Positions 40,861 to 49,624 are shown, numbered from the stretch's first letter. The stretch: 64,000 bases of DNA from Nonomuraea roseoviolacea subsp. carminata (GCF_024172185.1 NZ_JAMZEC010000001.1:2480001-2544000), one strand, 5' to 3'. The notes: generated from the letters alone by a model not told the origin. A program made the numbers and translations.

Positions 40861-40971
40861 TCAGCTCGCGCATGCGGCGCAGCAGTGCGGCCCGTGCCAG
40901 CGGGTCACCAACTCGGCCAGCACCGCCCGGTCGCCCAGTTGGGCGCGCACCACCAGCAGTTCGTCGGTCAT
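40861..40971 (-). pseudogene. Remnant of an ECF sigma factor N-terminus
   Basis: ATG 40971, with GGGAGGCGAG upstream, opens MTDELLVVRAQLGDRAVLAE LVTRWHG, the usual start of ECF sigma region 2. After codon 28 the similarity stops and a TGA follows codon 36. A different frame continues as ALLRRMRELTAGSEDG, so an internal deletion probably fused the gene's start to the tail of a neighbour. The rest of the 395-bp gap (40647-41041) holds nothing recognisable. Confidence 0.6.
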
Positions 40972-41041
40972 CTCGCCTCCCGTCACCTGAACAGTCGGGC
41001 GAGCGGCCGAGCGGGTTCACGCGGGCGTCGAGCGGGCTGGG

Positions 41042-42778
41042 TCAGGGGCGCTCCGGGGTCACGACCGGGACGATCTCGGGGGCGCCCAGCCTGATGGCGT
41101 CGGCCTCCTGGTCGGTGTCCTGCTCCTGGGAGAGGCGTTCGGCCTCCACCCGCTTGGTGTAGTACTCGACCTCCGCCTTGACCTGCTCGGTGTCCCAGCC
41201 GAGCGGCCCGGCCATCAGCTCGGCCGCCTCCTGGGCGACGGCCTGGCCCCGGTGGAAGGTCTCGATGGAGATGCGGGTGCGGCGGGTCAGGACGTCGTTC
41301 AGGTGCCGGGCCCCCTCGTGTGTGGCGGCGTAGACGATCTCGGCGCGCAGGTAGTCGTCGGCGCCGTTCAGCGGCCTGGCCAGCGTCCGGTCCTCCCGGA
41401 TCAGCTCCAGCACCTCGTCGATCAGCGAGCCGTAGCGCTGCAGGAGGTGCTCGATGCGGGCCACGTGCAGGCCGGAGTCGTGGGCGATGCGGTGCCGGGA
41501 GTTCCACAGCGCCTGGTAGCCCTCGGCGCCGGCGAGCGGGATCCGGTCGGTGCACGACGACGGGACGCGCTGGTCGAGCCCGTGCGCCACGGCGTCCACC
41601 GCGTCCTTGGCCATGACCCGGTACGTCGTGTACTTCCCTCCGGCGATCATCACGAGCCCCGGCACCGGGTGGGCGACGACGTGCTCGCGCGACAGCTTCG
41701 AGGTCTCGTCGGACTCGCCCGACAGCAGGGGGCGCAGCCCCGCGTAGACGCCCTCGACGTCGTCGCGGGTCAGCGGCACCGACAGGACCTCGTTGACGTG
41801 GTCGAGCAGGTAGTCGATGTCGGCGCGGGAGGCGGCCGGGTGACTCTTGTCGAGGGTCCACTCGGTGTCGGTGGTGCCGACGATCCAGTGCCGGCCCCAC
41901 GGGATGACGAACAGCACCGACTTCTCGGTGCGCAGGATGATGCCGGTGTAGGAGTGGATGCGGTCGCGCGGCACCACCAGGTGGATGCCCTTGGAGGCGC
42001 GCACGTGGATCTGCCCCCGGCCGCCGACGAGCTCCTGGATGTCGTCGGTCCACACGCCGGTGGCGTTGACGACCTGCTGGGCGCGGATCTCGAACTCGTC
42101 GCCGCTCTCCAGGTCGCACACCCGCACCCCGGTGACCCGCTCGCCCTCGCGCAGGAACCCGACGACCTGGGCGCGCGGCGCGACGTGCGCGCCGTAGGAG
42201 GCGGCCGTGCGCAGCAGCGTCATCACGTAGCGGGCGTCGTCGACCTGGGCGTCCCAGTACTGCACGGCCCCGGTGAACGCGGACTTGCGCAGCGCGGGCG
42301 CCAGCCGCAGCGCCCGGGAGCGGGACAGGTGCCGGTGTCCCGGCACGCCCCGGGTGAGGCCCGAGGCGAACCCGAGCGTGTCGTAGAGCGCGACCCCGGC
42401 CCCCACGTACGGCCGCTCCCACGCGAAGTGGGTCAGCGGGAACAGGAACGGCACGGGCCGCACCAGGTGCGGCGCGATGCGCTGGAGCAGCAGGGACCGC
42501 TCCTGCAACGCCTCGCGGACGAGCTCGAAGTTGAGCTGCTCCAGGTAGCGCAGCCCGCCGTGGATCAGTTTGGAGGAGCGGGAGGAGGTGCCGGAGGCGA
42601 AGTCGCGCGCCTCCACCACTCCGACGTCGAGGCCCCGGGTGGCGGCGTCGAGCGCCACGCCCGCGCCGACCACACCGCCTCCCACCACGACGACGTCCAG
42701 CTCCTCGGCGCTCATCCGGGCCAGCGCCGCCGTCCGCTCGGCGGGCCCGAGCCGGGCCTCGCCCCTTCCCGCCGTCAT
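41042..42778 (-). CDS. glpD: Aerobic glycerol-3-phosphate dehydrogenase
   Basis: A 578-residue FAD enzyme that oxidises glycerol-3-phosphate to dihydroxyacetone phosphate and feeds electrons to the quinone pool. VVVVGGGVVGAGVALDAATRG (FAD), SSRSSKLIHGGLRYLEQ, WDAQVDDARYV and PWGRHWIVGTTDTEW are diagnostic, and the C-terminal DAO_C helical domain is complete. ATG 42778 is chosen over the open frame to 42871. Aldolase downstream of the amino-sugar operon also yields triose phosphate. Confidence 0.95.
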   Translation of the reverse strand: MTAGRGEARLGPAERTAALARMSAEELDVVVVGGGVVGAGVALDAATRGLDVGVVEARDFASGTSSRSSKLIHGGLRYLEQLNFELVREALQERSLLLQRIAPHLVRPVPFLFPLTHFAWERPYVGAGVALYDTLGFASGLTRGVPGHRHLSRSRALRLAPALRKSAFTGAVQYWDAQVDDARYVMTLLRTAASYGAHVAPRAQVVGFLREGERVTGVRVCDLESGDEFEIRAQQVVNATGVWTDDIQELVGGRGQIHVRASKGIHLVVPRDRIHSYTGIILRTEKSVLFVIPWGRHWIVGTTDTEWTLDKSHPAASRADIDYLLDHVNEVLSVPLTRDDVEGVYAGLRPLLSGESDETSKLSREHVVAHPVPGLVMIAGGKYTTYRVMAKDAVDAVAHGLDQRVPSSCTDRIPLAGAEGYQALWNSRHRIAHDSGLHVARIEHLLQRYGSLIDEVLELIREDRTLARPLNGADDYLRAEIVYAATHEGARHLNDVLTRRTRISIETFHRGQAVAQEAAELMAGPLGWDTEQVKAEVEYYTKRVEAERLSQEQDTDQEADAIRLGAPEIVPVVTPERP

Positions 42779-42848
42779 AGCACTCCCTGGGTACGGGGTT
42801 CGTCCGCTTGCGCTCCCATACCTACCCGTCCGCCGAAAGGCATGTAAC

Positions 42849-42868
42849 GCCGGGGGTGTTGCCCCGGC
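42849..42868 (-). terminator. Hairpin after the DeoR-family regulator gene
   Basis: GCCGGGG and CCCCGGC form a 7-bp stem with a 6-nt loop, 24 bp after the regulator stop and before glpD. A probable terminator separating the two transcripts. Confidence 0.55.
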
Positions 42869-42892
42869 CACACCGGGAGCCCGCCGGAGCGG

Positions 42893-43663
42893 TCAGGCGC
42901 GGACCACCTTGACGCCCGCCTCGGTGAACCGGGCGGCCTCCTCTTCGGGGAGCCGGTCGTCGGTGACGAGCGTGTCGATCTCCCCGACGGGGCAGATCCG
43001 GGAGAACGCCCGGCGGCCCACCTTGGAGGCGTCGGCCACGGCCACCACGTGCTGGGCGCGGCTGATGAGCAGGTGGTTGACGCTCGCCTCGCCCTCGTGG
43101 TGGGCCGAGGCCCCGAGCTCCACGTCGATGGCGTCGACGCCGAGGAAGGCCACGTCGAGCGTCACCTGCTCCAGCACGCCGGAGGCGAGCGGGCCGATCA
43201 GCTCGTACGACTGCTGGCGCGCCACCCCGCCGGTGACGACGATCTTGACGTGGCGGCGGACGGTCAGCTCCGAGGCGATGTTGAGCGCGTTGGTGACGAC
43301 CGTGAACCCCGACTCCAGCGCGGGACTGATGGCGAGCGCGCGGGCCAGCTCGGAGGTGGTGGTGCCGCCGTTCATGCCGACCACCGAGCCGGCGGAGACG
43401 AGGGCGGCGGCGGCCGCGGCGATGCGGTGCTTCTCGTCGGCGTGCCGGGCCGTCTTGTAGCGCAGCGGCAGGTCGTAGCTGACGCTCTGGGCGACGGCGC
43501 CGCCCCGCGTGCGCATGAGCATCTGCTGCTGGGCGAGCTGGTCGAAGTCGCGCCGGATGGTCGCCGCGGAAACGTCGAGCGCCTGCGCGGCCTCCTCGAC
43601 GGACAGGCGGCCCTCCTGAGCGAGCAGCTCAAGAATGGCGTTCCACCGGTCGTATCGGGACAC
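42893..43663 (-). CDS. DeoR-family repressor of the amino-sugar operon (AgaR/GlcR-like)
   Basis: A 256-residue DeoR regulator. The HTH RWNAILELLAQEGRLSVEEAAQALDVSAATIRRDFDQLAQQ is at residues 5-45. The DeoRC sugar-phosphate sensor includes VGMNGGTTTSELA and FLGVDAI. GTG 43663 with GAGGAGG upstream is preferred; the frame is open to 43726. It is divergent from the SIS/nagA operon and probably represses it until a sugar phosphate such as galactosamine-6-P or tagatose-6-P binds. Confidence 0.92.
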   Translation of the reverse strand: MSRYDRWNAILELLAQEGRLSVEEAAQALDVSAATIRRDFDQLAQQQMLMRTRGGAVAQSVSYDLPLRYKTARHADEKHRIAAAAAALVSAGSVVGMNGGTTTSELARALAISPALESGFTVVTNALNIASELTVRRHVKIVVTGGVARQQSYELIGPLASGVLEQVTLDVAFLGVDAIDVELGASAHHEGEASVNHLLISRAQHVVAVADASKVGRRAFSRICPVGEIDTLVTDDRLPEEEAARFTEAGVKVVRA

Positions 43664-43729
43664 GCTCGCCTCCTCAGGGGCCTCCGTCGGCTGCCAGCCT
43701 GGCACACGCGGGACCGGCCCAGCCACACC

Positions 43730-43763
43730 TGCACAATTCTGCTCTTTTCTGCTATAAAAAGCA
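43730..43763 (+). promoter_or_regulatory. Promoter and operator-like palindrome of the amino-sugar operon
   Basis: TGCACA (43730-43735) and TATAAA (43753-43758) are spaced 17 bp. The imperfect palindrome TGCTCTTTT...AAAAAGCA (43740-43763) overlaps the -10 box and is a good candidate site for the divergent DeoR repressor. Confidence 0.55.
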
Positions 43764-43797
43764 CAGGAACAAGCAAACTCTGCACCGGGAGGAACTG

Positions 43798-44670
43798 GTG
43801 ACCACCCACACCGAAGCCGAGATCGCCTCCCAGCCGGAGTGCTGGCGCCGCGCCGTCGCCGACGTGCCGGCGGGCGCGCTGCCCGTCCCCGGCGAGCGCG
43901 TCGCCGTCGTCGGCTGCGGCACCTCGTGGTTCGTCGCCATGGCGTACGCGGCCCTGCGCGAGCGCGCCGGGCAGGGCGAGACCGACGCGTTCGCCGCCTC
44001 CGAGGCCCCCACCGGCCGCCGCTACGACCGGATCCTCGCGCTGAGCCGTTCCGGCACCACGACCGAGGTCCTGGAGTTCCTGTCCCGGACCGGTGCGCCC
44101 TCCACGGCGATCACCGCCGACCCCGACACCCCGATCATGACCGCCGCCGGCCAGGTCATCGTGCTCGACTACGCCGACGAGCGCTCCGTCGTGCAGACCC
44201 GCTTCGCCACCACCCAGCTCGCGATGCTGCGCGCCAGCCTCGGCGAGGACCTCGCCCCGGCCGTCGCCGACGCCGAGCACGTGCTGGCCGCGCCGCTCGA
44301 CCCGGCCCTGGTGGAGGCCGAGCAGTTCAGCTTCCTCGGCACCGGCTGGTCGGTGGGCCTGGCGCAGGAGGCCGCGCTGAAGATGCGCGAGGCGTCGCGC
44401 TCCTGGACCGAGGCGTACCCGGCGATGGAGTACCGGCACGGCCCGATCAGCATCGCCGGGCCCGGCCGCGTCACCTGGATGCTCGGCAAGGCCCCCGAGG
44501 GCCTGCGCGAGCAGGTGGAGGCCACCGGCGGCACGTTCTTCGAGAGCGGGCTCGACCCGATGGCGGAGCTGATCCGCGCCCAGCGCGTCGCGGTCGCCCG
44601 GGCCGCCGCCCGCGGTCTCGACCCCGACGAGCCGTTGCACCTCACGCGATCTGTGATCCTTTCCTCATGA
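43798..44670 (+). CDS. SIS-domain amino-sugar-phosphate deaminase/isomerase (AgaS-like)
   Basis: A 290-residue protein with two SIS domains: VAVVGCGTSWFVAMAY and LALSRSGTTTEVLEFL in the first, FLGTGWSVGLAQEAALKMREAS in the second. The last, with EYRHGPIS, is the GlmS-isomerase-like ligand loop. With NagA, PfkB and class II aldolase it fits AgaS, converting galactosamine-6-phosphate to tagatose-6-phosphate plus ammonia. Glucosamine-6-P use is the alternative. GTG 43798 has GGGAGGA upstream. Its stop overlaps nagA (ATGA). Confidence 0.85.
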   Translation: MTTHTEAEIASQPECWRRAVADVPAGALPVPGERVAVVGCGTSWFVAMAYAALRERAGQGETDAFAASEAPTGRRYDRILALSRSGTTTEVLEFLSRTGAPSTAITADPDTPIMTAAGQVIVLDYADERSVVQTRFATTQLAMLRASLGEDLAPAVADAEHVLAAPLDPALVEAEQFSFLGTGWSVGLAQEAALKMREASRSWTEAYPAMEYRHGPISIAGPGRVTWMLGKAPEGLREQVEATGGTFFESGLDPMAELIRAQRVAVARAAARGLDPDEPLHLTRSVILSS

Positions 44671-45800
44671 GCCTCACTCTCGCCGACGCCCGCGTCGTCA
44701 CCCCCGAAGGCGTCCACGACGGCTGGCTGACCATCGAAGACGGCCGCATCACGCACGTCGGTCAGGGCCGCGCGCCGCGCGCGGGCCACAGCCTGGGCGG
44801 CCGGTACGTCGTCCCGGGCTTCGTCGACATGCACAACCACGGCGGCGCCGGCGGCTCCTTCCCCACCGGGGACCAGGACGCCGCGCGCGCCGCCGTGGAG
44901 CTGCACCGGCGCCACGGCACCACGACCATGGTCGCCAGCCTGGTCACCGCCACGGTGCCCGGGCTGGAGGCCGCGGCGGCGTCGCTGGCCGACCTGTGCG
45001 ACGACGGCCTGCTCGCCGGCCTGCACTTCGAGGGCCCGTACATCTCCGCGGCCCGCTGCGGAGCGCACGACCCCGCGCTGCTGCGCGAGCCGTCGCCGGG
45101 CGAGTTCGGGCGGCTGGTCAAGGCCGGCCGCGGCCACGTCCGCATGCTCACGATCGCCGCGGAGCTGCCGGGCGCCCTCGACACCATCCGCGCGGCCCGC
45201 GAGCACGGCGTGATCGCGGCGCTCGGCCACAGCGACGCCGGCTACGAGCAGACCATCGACGGCATCGAGGCGGGCGCCACCGTGGCCACCCACCTCTACA
45301 ACGCGATGCCGCCGCTCGGCCACCGCGCCCCCGGCCCGGTCGCCGCGCTCCTGCAGGACGAGCGGGTCACGGTCGAGCTGGTCAACGACGGGGTCCACGT
45401 GCATCCGGCGATGGTCCGGCTGGCCTGCTCGGCGGCGGGCCCGCACCGCACGGCGCTGATCACCGACGCGATGGCGGCGGCCGGGGCCGGCGACGGCGCG
45501 TACGTGCTCGGTGCACTCCAGGTGACCGTGTCCGGCGGCGTGGCCCGGCTGACCGAGGGCGGCTCGATCGCGGGCAGCACGCTCACCATGGACGCCGCCT
45601 TCCGGCGCGCGGTCCAGGAGGTGGGCCTGACGCTGCCCGAGGCGGCCGTGACGGCCTCGCTCACCCCGGCCCGCGTCCTCGGCCTCGACGACACGATCGG
45701 CTCGATCGCCGCCGGCAAGGCCGCCGACCTGGTCGTCCTCACCGACGAGCTGGAGGTGGCCGGCGTGATGCGGCGCGGCGCCTGGATCACGGAGCCCTGA
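44667..45800 (+). CDS. nagA: N-acetylglucosamine/galactosamine-6-phosphate deacetylase
   Basis: A 377-residue amidohydrolase. VPGFVDMHNHGGAGG (metal site), GLHFEGPYIS (metal Glu), ALGHSDAGYEQ, THLYNAM and LITDAMAAAG (catalytic Asp) are all present. It removes acetate from an N-acetyl-hexosamine-6-phosphate. In this operon GalNAc-6-P (AgaA role) is the likelier substrate because tagatose-pathway-type genes follow. It overlaps the upstream and downstream genes by 4 and 1 bp. Confidence 0.93.
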   Translation: MSLTLADARVVTPEGVHDGWLTIEDGRITHVGQGRAPRAGHSLGGRYVVPGFVDMHNHGGAGGSFPTGDQDAARAAVELHRRHGTTTMVASLVTATVPGLEAAAASLADLCDDGLLAGLHFEGPYISAARCGAHDPALLREPSPGEFGRLVKAGRGHVRMLTIAAELPGALDTIRAAREHGVIAALGHSDAGYEQTIDGIEAGATVATHLYNAMPPLGHRAPGPVAALLQDERVTVELVNDGVHVHPAMVRLACSAAGPHRTALITDAMAAAGAGDGAYVLGALQVTVSGGVARLTEGGSIAGSTLTMDAAFRRAVQEVGLTLPEAAVTASLTPARVLGLDDTIGSIAAGKAADLVVLTDELEVAGVMRRGAWITEP

Positions 45801-46708
45801 TGATCCTCACCGTGACGCTCAACGCCGCCCTCGACGTCACCTACCAGGTGCCCGAGATCGACTGGGCCGGGGTCAACCGAGTCAAGGCCGTGCACCGGCG
45901 GGCCGGCGGCAAGGGCGTCAACGTGGCCCGCGTGCTGCGCGGCCTCGGCCGGGAGGTGCTGGTCACCGGCCTGGCCGGCGGGCCCGTCGGCCAGGCCATC
46001 GAGGCCGACCTGGAGGCGGCCGGGCTGCCCCGGGCGCTGGTCCCGATCGCCGCCGAGTCCCGTACGACGCTGGCCGTCGCGGGCGGGGGCGGCGGGGCGG
46101 CGCTGTTCAACGAGCCCGGCCCGGAGGTGTCGGAGGCGGAGCTGCGGGAGTTCGGCCGCGTGTACGCCTCGCTGCTGGAGCGGGCGGAGGCCGTGGTCAT
46201 CTCCGGCAGCCTGCCCCGGGGCGTCCCGGCCGGCACGTACGCGGAGCTGGCCGCCCTCGCCGCCGAGCACGGCGTGCCGGCGATCGTCGACGCCGACGGC
46301 CCGGCGCTGCGGCACGCGCCCGTCGGCCGTCCCGCCATCGTCAAGCCCAACGCCGAGGAGCTGGCCCGCGCCGTGCCGCCGCACGGCCACCCGGTCGAGG
46401 GGGCCGAGCACCTGCGGGCCCTCGGGGCCGAGTCCGTGGTCGTCTCGCTCGGCGAGGAGGGCCTGTACGCGGTCACGCCCGAGGGGACGTTCCGGGCCCG
46501 CATGCCGTACCGGGTGGAGGGCAACCCGACGGGCGCCGGCGACTCGCTGGTGGCCGGGCTCGCGCTCGGCCTGGTCGAGGGCGCCCCGTGGCCCGAGCGG
46601 CTGCGCACCGCCGCGGCGCTCGGCGCGGCGGCCGTGGCCGCCCCGGTGGCCGGCGACTTCGACCGCGACGTCTACGCCCGGACGCACCCGCTCATCGAGA
46701 TCACCTGA
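45800..46708 (+). CDS. PfkB-family 1-phosphofructokinase / tagatose-6-phosphate kinase
   Basis: A 302-residue PfkB kinase of the LacC/FruK group. TLNAALDVTYQV, RRAGGKGVNVARVLRGLG (substrate), and GNPTGAGDSLVAGLALG (anion hole and catalytic Asp) are intact. In context it should phosphorylate tagatose-6-P to tagatose-1,6-bisphosphate. Fructose-1-P kinase is the alternative, but no fru PTS is here. The ATG shares one base with the nagA stop. Confidence 0.88.
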   Translation: MILTVTLNAALDVTYQVPEIDWAGVNRVKAVHRRAGGKGVNVARVLRGLGREVLVTGLAGGPVGQAIEADLEAAGLPRALVPIAAESRTTLAVAGGGGGAALFNEPGPEVSEAELREFGRVYASLLERAEAVVISGSLPRGVPAGTYAELAALAAEHGVPAIVDADGPALRHAPVGRPAIVKPNAEELARAVPPHGHPVEGAEHLRALGAESVVVSLGEEGLYAVTPEGTFRARMPYRVEGNPTGAGDSLVAGLALGLVEGAPWPERLRTAAALGAAAVAAPVAGDFDRDVYARTHPLIEIT

Positions 46709-46725
46709 GCCAGGAGGAGCCCGCC

Positions 46726-47550
46726 ATGCCTCTCGCCGTGACCGGCGACATCATCCGCACGTCCCCCGCCGGGGTGGGCGCCTTCAACGTCATCCAGCTC
46801 GAACACGCCACGGCGATCGTCGCGGGCGCCGAGGCGCTCGGCGTGCCCGTGGTGCTCCAGATCAGCGAGAACTGCGTCCGTTACCACGGCGCGCTGGAGC
46901 CCGTCGCGCTCGCCTCGCTCGCGATCGCCCGCCGCGCCTCCGTGCCGGTTGCCGTCCACCTCGACCACGCCACCGACCGCGCCCTGGTCGAGGAGGCGGT
47001 GGAGCTGGGCATCCGGTCGGTGATGTTCGACGCCTCGGCGCTGCCCGACGAGGAGAACGTGGCCGCCACCGCGTCGGTCGCCGCCTGGTGCCACGAGCGC
47101 GGCGCGTGGGTGGAGGCCGAGCTGGGCGAGGTGGGCGGCAAGGACGGCGTCCACGCGCCGGGCGCGCGGACCAAGCCGCACGAGGCCGTGGACTACGTGG
47201 CGCGCACCGGCGTGGACGCGCTGGCCGTGGCCGTGGGCAGCTCCCACGCCATGACCACCAAGGACGCCGTGCTCGACCTGGACCTCATCGCCGAGCTGCG
47301 CGCCGCGGTGCCGGTGCCGCTGGTGCTGCACGGCTCCTCGGGCGTGCCCGACGACACGCTGCGCGCCGCCGTACGGCAGGGCATGAAGAAGATCAACATC
47401 TCGACGCACCTGAACAAGGCGTTCACCGGCGCCGTCCGCGACCACCTGGCGCACGACGCGAAGGTCGTGGACCCCCGCAAGTACATGCGGTCCGGCCGCG
47501 ACGCGGTCACCCGCGAGGTCACCCACCTGCTGGGGGTGCTGGGGGGCTGA
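46726..47550 (+). CDS. Class II fructose/tagatose-bisphosphate aldolase
   Basis: A 274-residue zinc aldolase of the GatY/KbaY/FbaA family. GAFNVIQLEHA, VHLDHATDR (Zn His and Asp), AELGEVGGKD, AVAVGSSHA, PLVLHGSSGVPDD and KINISTHLN are conserved. It splits the ketose bisphosphate to DHAP and glyceraldehyde-3-P and so ends the pathway. ATG 46726 follows AGGAGGA. The 3' end overlaps the convergent GNAT gene by 32 bp. Confidence 0.9.
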   Translation: MPLAVTGDIIRTSPAGVGAFNVIQLEHATAIVAGAEALGVPVVLQISENCVRYHGALEPVALASLAIARRASVPVAVHLDHATDRALVEEAVELGIRSVMFDASALPDEENVAATASVAAWCHERGAWVEAELGEVGGKDGVHAPGARTKPHEAVDYVARTGVDALAVAVGSSHAMTTKDAVLDLDLIAELRAAVPVPLVLHGSSGVPDDTLRAAVRQGMKKINISTHLNKAFTGAVRDHLAHDAKVVDPRKYMRSGRDAVTREVTHLLGVLGG

Positions 47551-47974
47551 GCTCCTTGCGCATGACGACCGCGGAGCGGCCCTCGATGCCCATCCGGCCG
47601 GTCTCCACGTAGCCCAGCGACGTGTACAGGGCGATGTTGGAGGCCATCCGGGTGTTGGTGTAGAGGCGCAGCGCGGGCAGGCCGAGCCGGCGCGCCTCGT
47701 CCTCGGCGAAGGCGAGCAGGCTCCGGCCGATGCCCCGGCCGTGCAGCTCGGGGCGTACGGCCACGTTCTCGACCAGCAGGGCGCCGTCCTCGGGCACCAG
47801 CACGATGAGCCCCTCGACGGCGTCCGTCACGTACACGTGACCCGCCGCCACGAGCGCGGCGTAGTCGGCGTCCATCGGCAGGGGCCGCATGCCGACGATC
47901 TCCACCCACGGCTCGTACGCCTCACGGACCAGCTTCTCCACGGCCGCCAGATCGGCGGCGAGCGCCTGCCTCAT
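47519..47974 (-). CDS. GNAT-family N-acetyltransferase
   Basis: A 151-residue acetyltransferase. VENVAVRPELHGRGIGRSLLAFAEDEARR is the acetyl-CoA loop and LRLYTNTRMASNIALYTSLGYVETGR the C-terminal motif. The ATG at 47974 overlaps the stop of the upstream phosphotransferase gene by 4 bp. Substrate unknown; a small amine or protein terminus is possible. Confidence 0.87.
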   Translation of the reverse strand: MRQALAADLAAVEKLVREAYEPWVEIVGMRPLPMDADYAALVAAGHVYVTDAVEGLIVLVPEDGALLVENVAVRPELHGRGIGRSLLAFAEDEARRLGLPALRLYTNTRMASNIALYTSLGYVETGRMGIEGRSAVVMRKELSPPAPPAGG

Positions 47975-48768
47975 GCGCCCAATGATCGCAGCACGCGCCC
48001 GGCCTGTCGCCGGAACGTCCCCGGCGGATTGCGCGGTCCCTCGGGGGACAGGATGAACAGCCACATCAGCGCGTGCAGCCGCCGGCAGCCGTCCAGGCGC
48101 CGCTGCTCGGCAGGGGTGAGCTCGGCGTGGGCGAGCACGTCCACCTCGCCGTCCACCCACATCGCCACGTGCTGCGAGATCTCCGACAGCTCGAACGCGC
48201 GGTCGCTACGCCCGGACTCCTCGAAGTCGACGATCCGCACCCGGGCGCCGTCCCACAGGAAGTTCGCCAGGTTGCCGTCGCCCGCGCCGAACACCGGTGT
48301 CACGCCCTCGTCGCCGGGACGCCAGCTCTCCAGCCACCGCGCGCCCTCGCGGACGGCCTGATCGGCGAGGGGCTCGCGCGGCTTCCAGCGGGCGCACCAC
48401 TCCCCGACCTGCGCGGCCAGCGGGGCGAGGTGCCAGGGGCGTTCGGGCACGCCGGCGAGCACGTCGCGGGGCACCGCCGCGTGCAGCTCGTCGACGGCCC
48501 GCACCAGGTGCTTGGCGTACGCCCCGGCGTCCGGCAGGGACCGCAGCGGGACGCCGGGCAGCCGCGACATCGTCACGGCCCCGCCGGACACGGCCGGGAC
48601 GGGCGGCTCCAGGGTGATCGGCCGGGGCGCCAGCCCGGGCGCGTGCTCGGCCAGCAGTGTCAGCGCCCGCCACTCGCGCCCGGCCAGTTCGGGGTCGTCG
48701 CCGGTGTACCGCTTGACGACCCGGTCGTCCCGCAGCTCCACCTGGTGCGTCCACTGGAGATCGGCCAT
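47971..48768 (-). CDS. Aminoglycoside-phosphotransferase-like kinase
   Basis: A 265-residue APH/choline-kinase-fold protein. The catalytic loop reads VFGAGDGNLANFLWDG (family HGDxxxxN, here GAGDGNLAN, so the loop His is replaced) and the metal motif is VRIVDFEESGRSD. The N-terminal VVKRYTGDDPELAGREWRAL holds the ATP lysine. It likely phosphorylates a small hydroxylated substrate; antibiotic resistance cannot be inferred. It is coupled to the GNAT gene. Confidence 0.82.
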   Translation of the reverse strand: MADLQWTHQVELRDDRVVKRYTGDDPELAGREWRALTLLAEHAPGLAPRPITLEPPVPAVSGGAVTMSRLPGVPLRSLPDAGAYAKHLVRAVDELHAAVPRDVLAGVPERPWHLAPLAAQVGEWCARWKPREPLADQAVREGARWLESWRPGDEGVTPVFGAGDGNLANFLWDGARVRIVDFEESGRSDRAFELSEISQHVAMWVDGEVDVLAHAELTPAEQRRLDGCRRLHALMWLFILSPEGPRNPPGTFRRQAGRVLRSLGA

Positions 48769-48777
48769 ACCCGGATC

Positions 48778-48867
48778 CTAGGGAACCGGCCGCTCCACGA
48801 TCCGGCGGACGACCACGCCGAGCACCCGCCCCTCCGGCACGAACGGGCGATGGTCGCGACGTCGCAC
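48778..48867 (-). pseudogene. Possible C-terminal fragment of an S24/LexA-like protein
   Basis: A 29-codon frame from GTG 48867 reads ...HRPFVPEGRVLGVVVRRI..., which resembles the last strands of S24/S26 peptidase-fold proteins. No upstream part remains. It lies in the 223-bp gap between the kinase-like and SIS genes. Weak evidence. Confidence 0.25.
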
Positions 48868-48991
48868 GCCCCCGGAGATCGGTCAAGAACGATCACGGCC
48901 CGTGCCCGGCGTACGACAGCGTGGTCACGGCGCGAGGGACACTGGGGTGACGGGGGTCCGGCGCCCGTCGGCCGCCCGTCGAGGAGGCGCG

Positions 48992-49624
48992 ATGACCAGG
49001 CACGACCGGCTCCCCGGCGACGCCGCGCGGGCCATGGACGAGATGGCCGGTGACGCCGCGCGGGCCATGGACGAGATGGCCGGTGACGCCGCGCGGGCCA
49101 TGGGCGAGATCGCCGCCGCGGTCGCGAGCGTCTCCGGGGACGAGCTCGACGCGGTCGCGGGCGAGCTGCTCGCGGCCCGCCGGATCGCCTGCTACGCGCC
49201 CGGTCGCGAGGGACTGGCGCTGCGCGGCCTCGTGATGCGGCTGTTCCACGCGGGCCTCGACGCGCACTACGCCGGCGAGATGACCTGCCCGGCCGTGGGA
49301 GAGGGCGATCTGGTCGTCCTGTCCTGCGGCCCCGGTCGGCTGTCCACGGTGGAGGCGCTGGCCGGGGTGGCGGTCCGGTCGGGCGCGCGCCTGCTGTACC
49401 TGACGGCGCAGCCGTCCGCCCCGCCCGCGGGGCAGGCGGATCGCGTCGTCCGCGTACGGGCCCGGACGATGGCCGACGACCCGGCCTCGGCGGCCGTGCT
49501 GCCCATGGGGAGCGCGTACGAGATCGCCCTGTTCGTCCTGGCGGATCTGGTCACCAACCGGGTCCGGGAGCGCCGCGCGGAACCGGTGGAGGTGTCGCGG
49601 TCACGGCACACGAATCTGGAGTGA
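48992..49624 (+). CDS. SIS-domain phosphosugar isomerase-like protein
   Basis: A 210-residue single-SIS protein related to 6-phospho-3-hexuloisomerase. RRIACYAPGREGLALRGLVMRLFHAG, GEGDLVVLSCGPGRLSTVEAL (Ser/Gly ligand loop) and LPMGSAYEIALFVLADL mark the fold. The N-terminus carries three 11-residue repeats. ATG 48992 has GAGGAGG upstream. Substrate unknown; no hexulose-phosphate synthase is adjacent. Confidence 0.8.
   Translation: MTRHDRLPGDAARAMDEMAGDAARAMDEMAGDAARAMGEIAAAVASVSGDELDAVAGELLAARRIACYAPGREGLALRGLVMRLFHAGLDAHYAGEMTCPAVGEGDLVVLSCGPGRLSTVEALAGVAVRSGARLLYLTAQPSAPPAGQADRVVRVRARTMADDPASAAVLPMGSAYEIALFVLADLVTNRVRERRAEPVEVSRSRHTNLE
49016..49114 (+). repeat. 33-bp tandem repeat, three copies, inside the SIS gene
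   Basis: Units at 49016, 49049 and 49082 encode GDAARAMDEMA. Copies 1 and 2 differ at one base and copy 3 at a few, so the expansion looks recent. It lengthens the N-terminal helix in frame. Confidence 0.9.
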
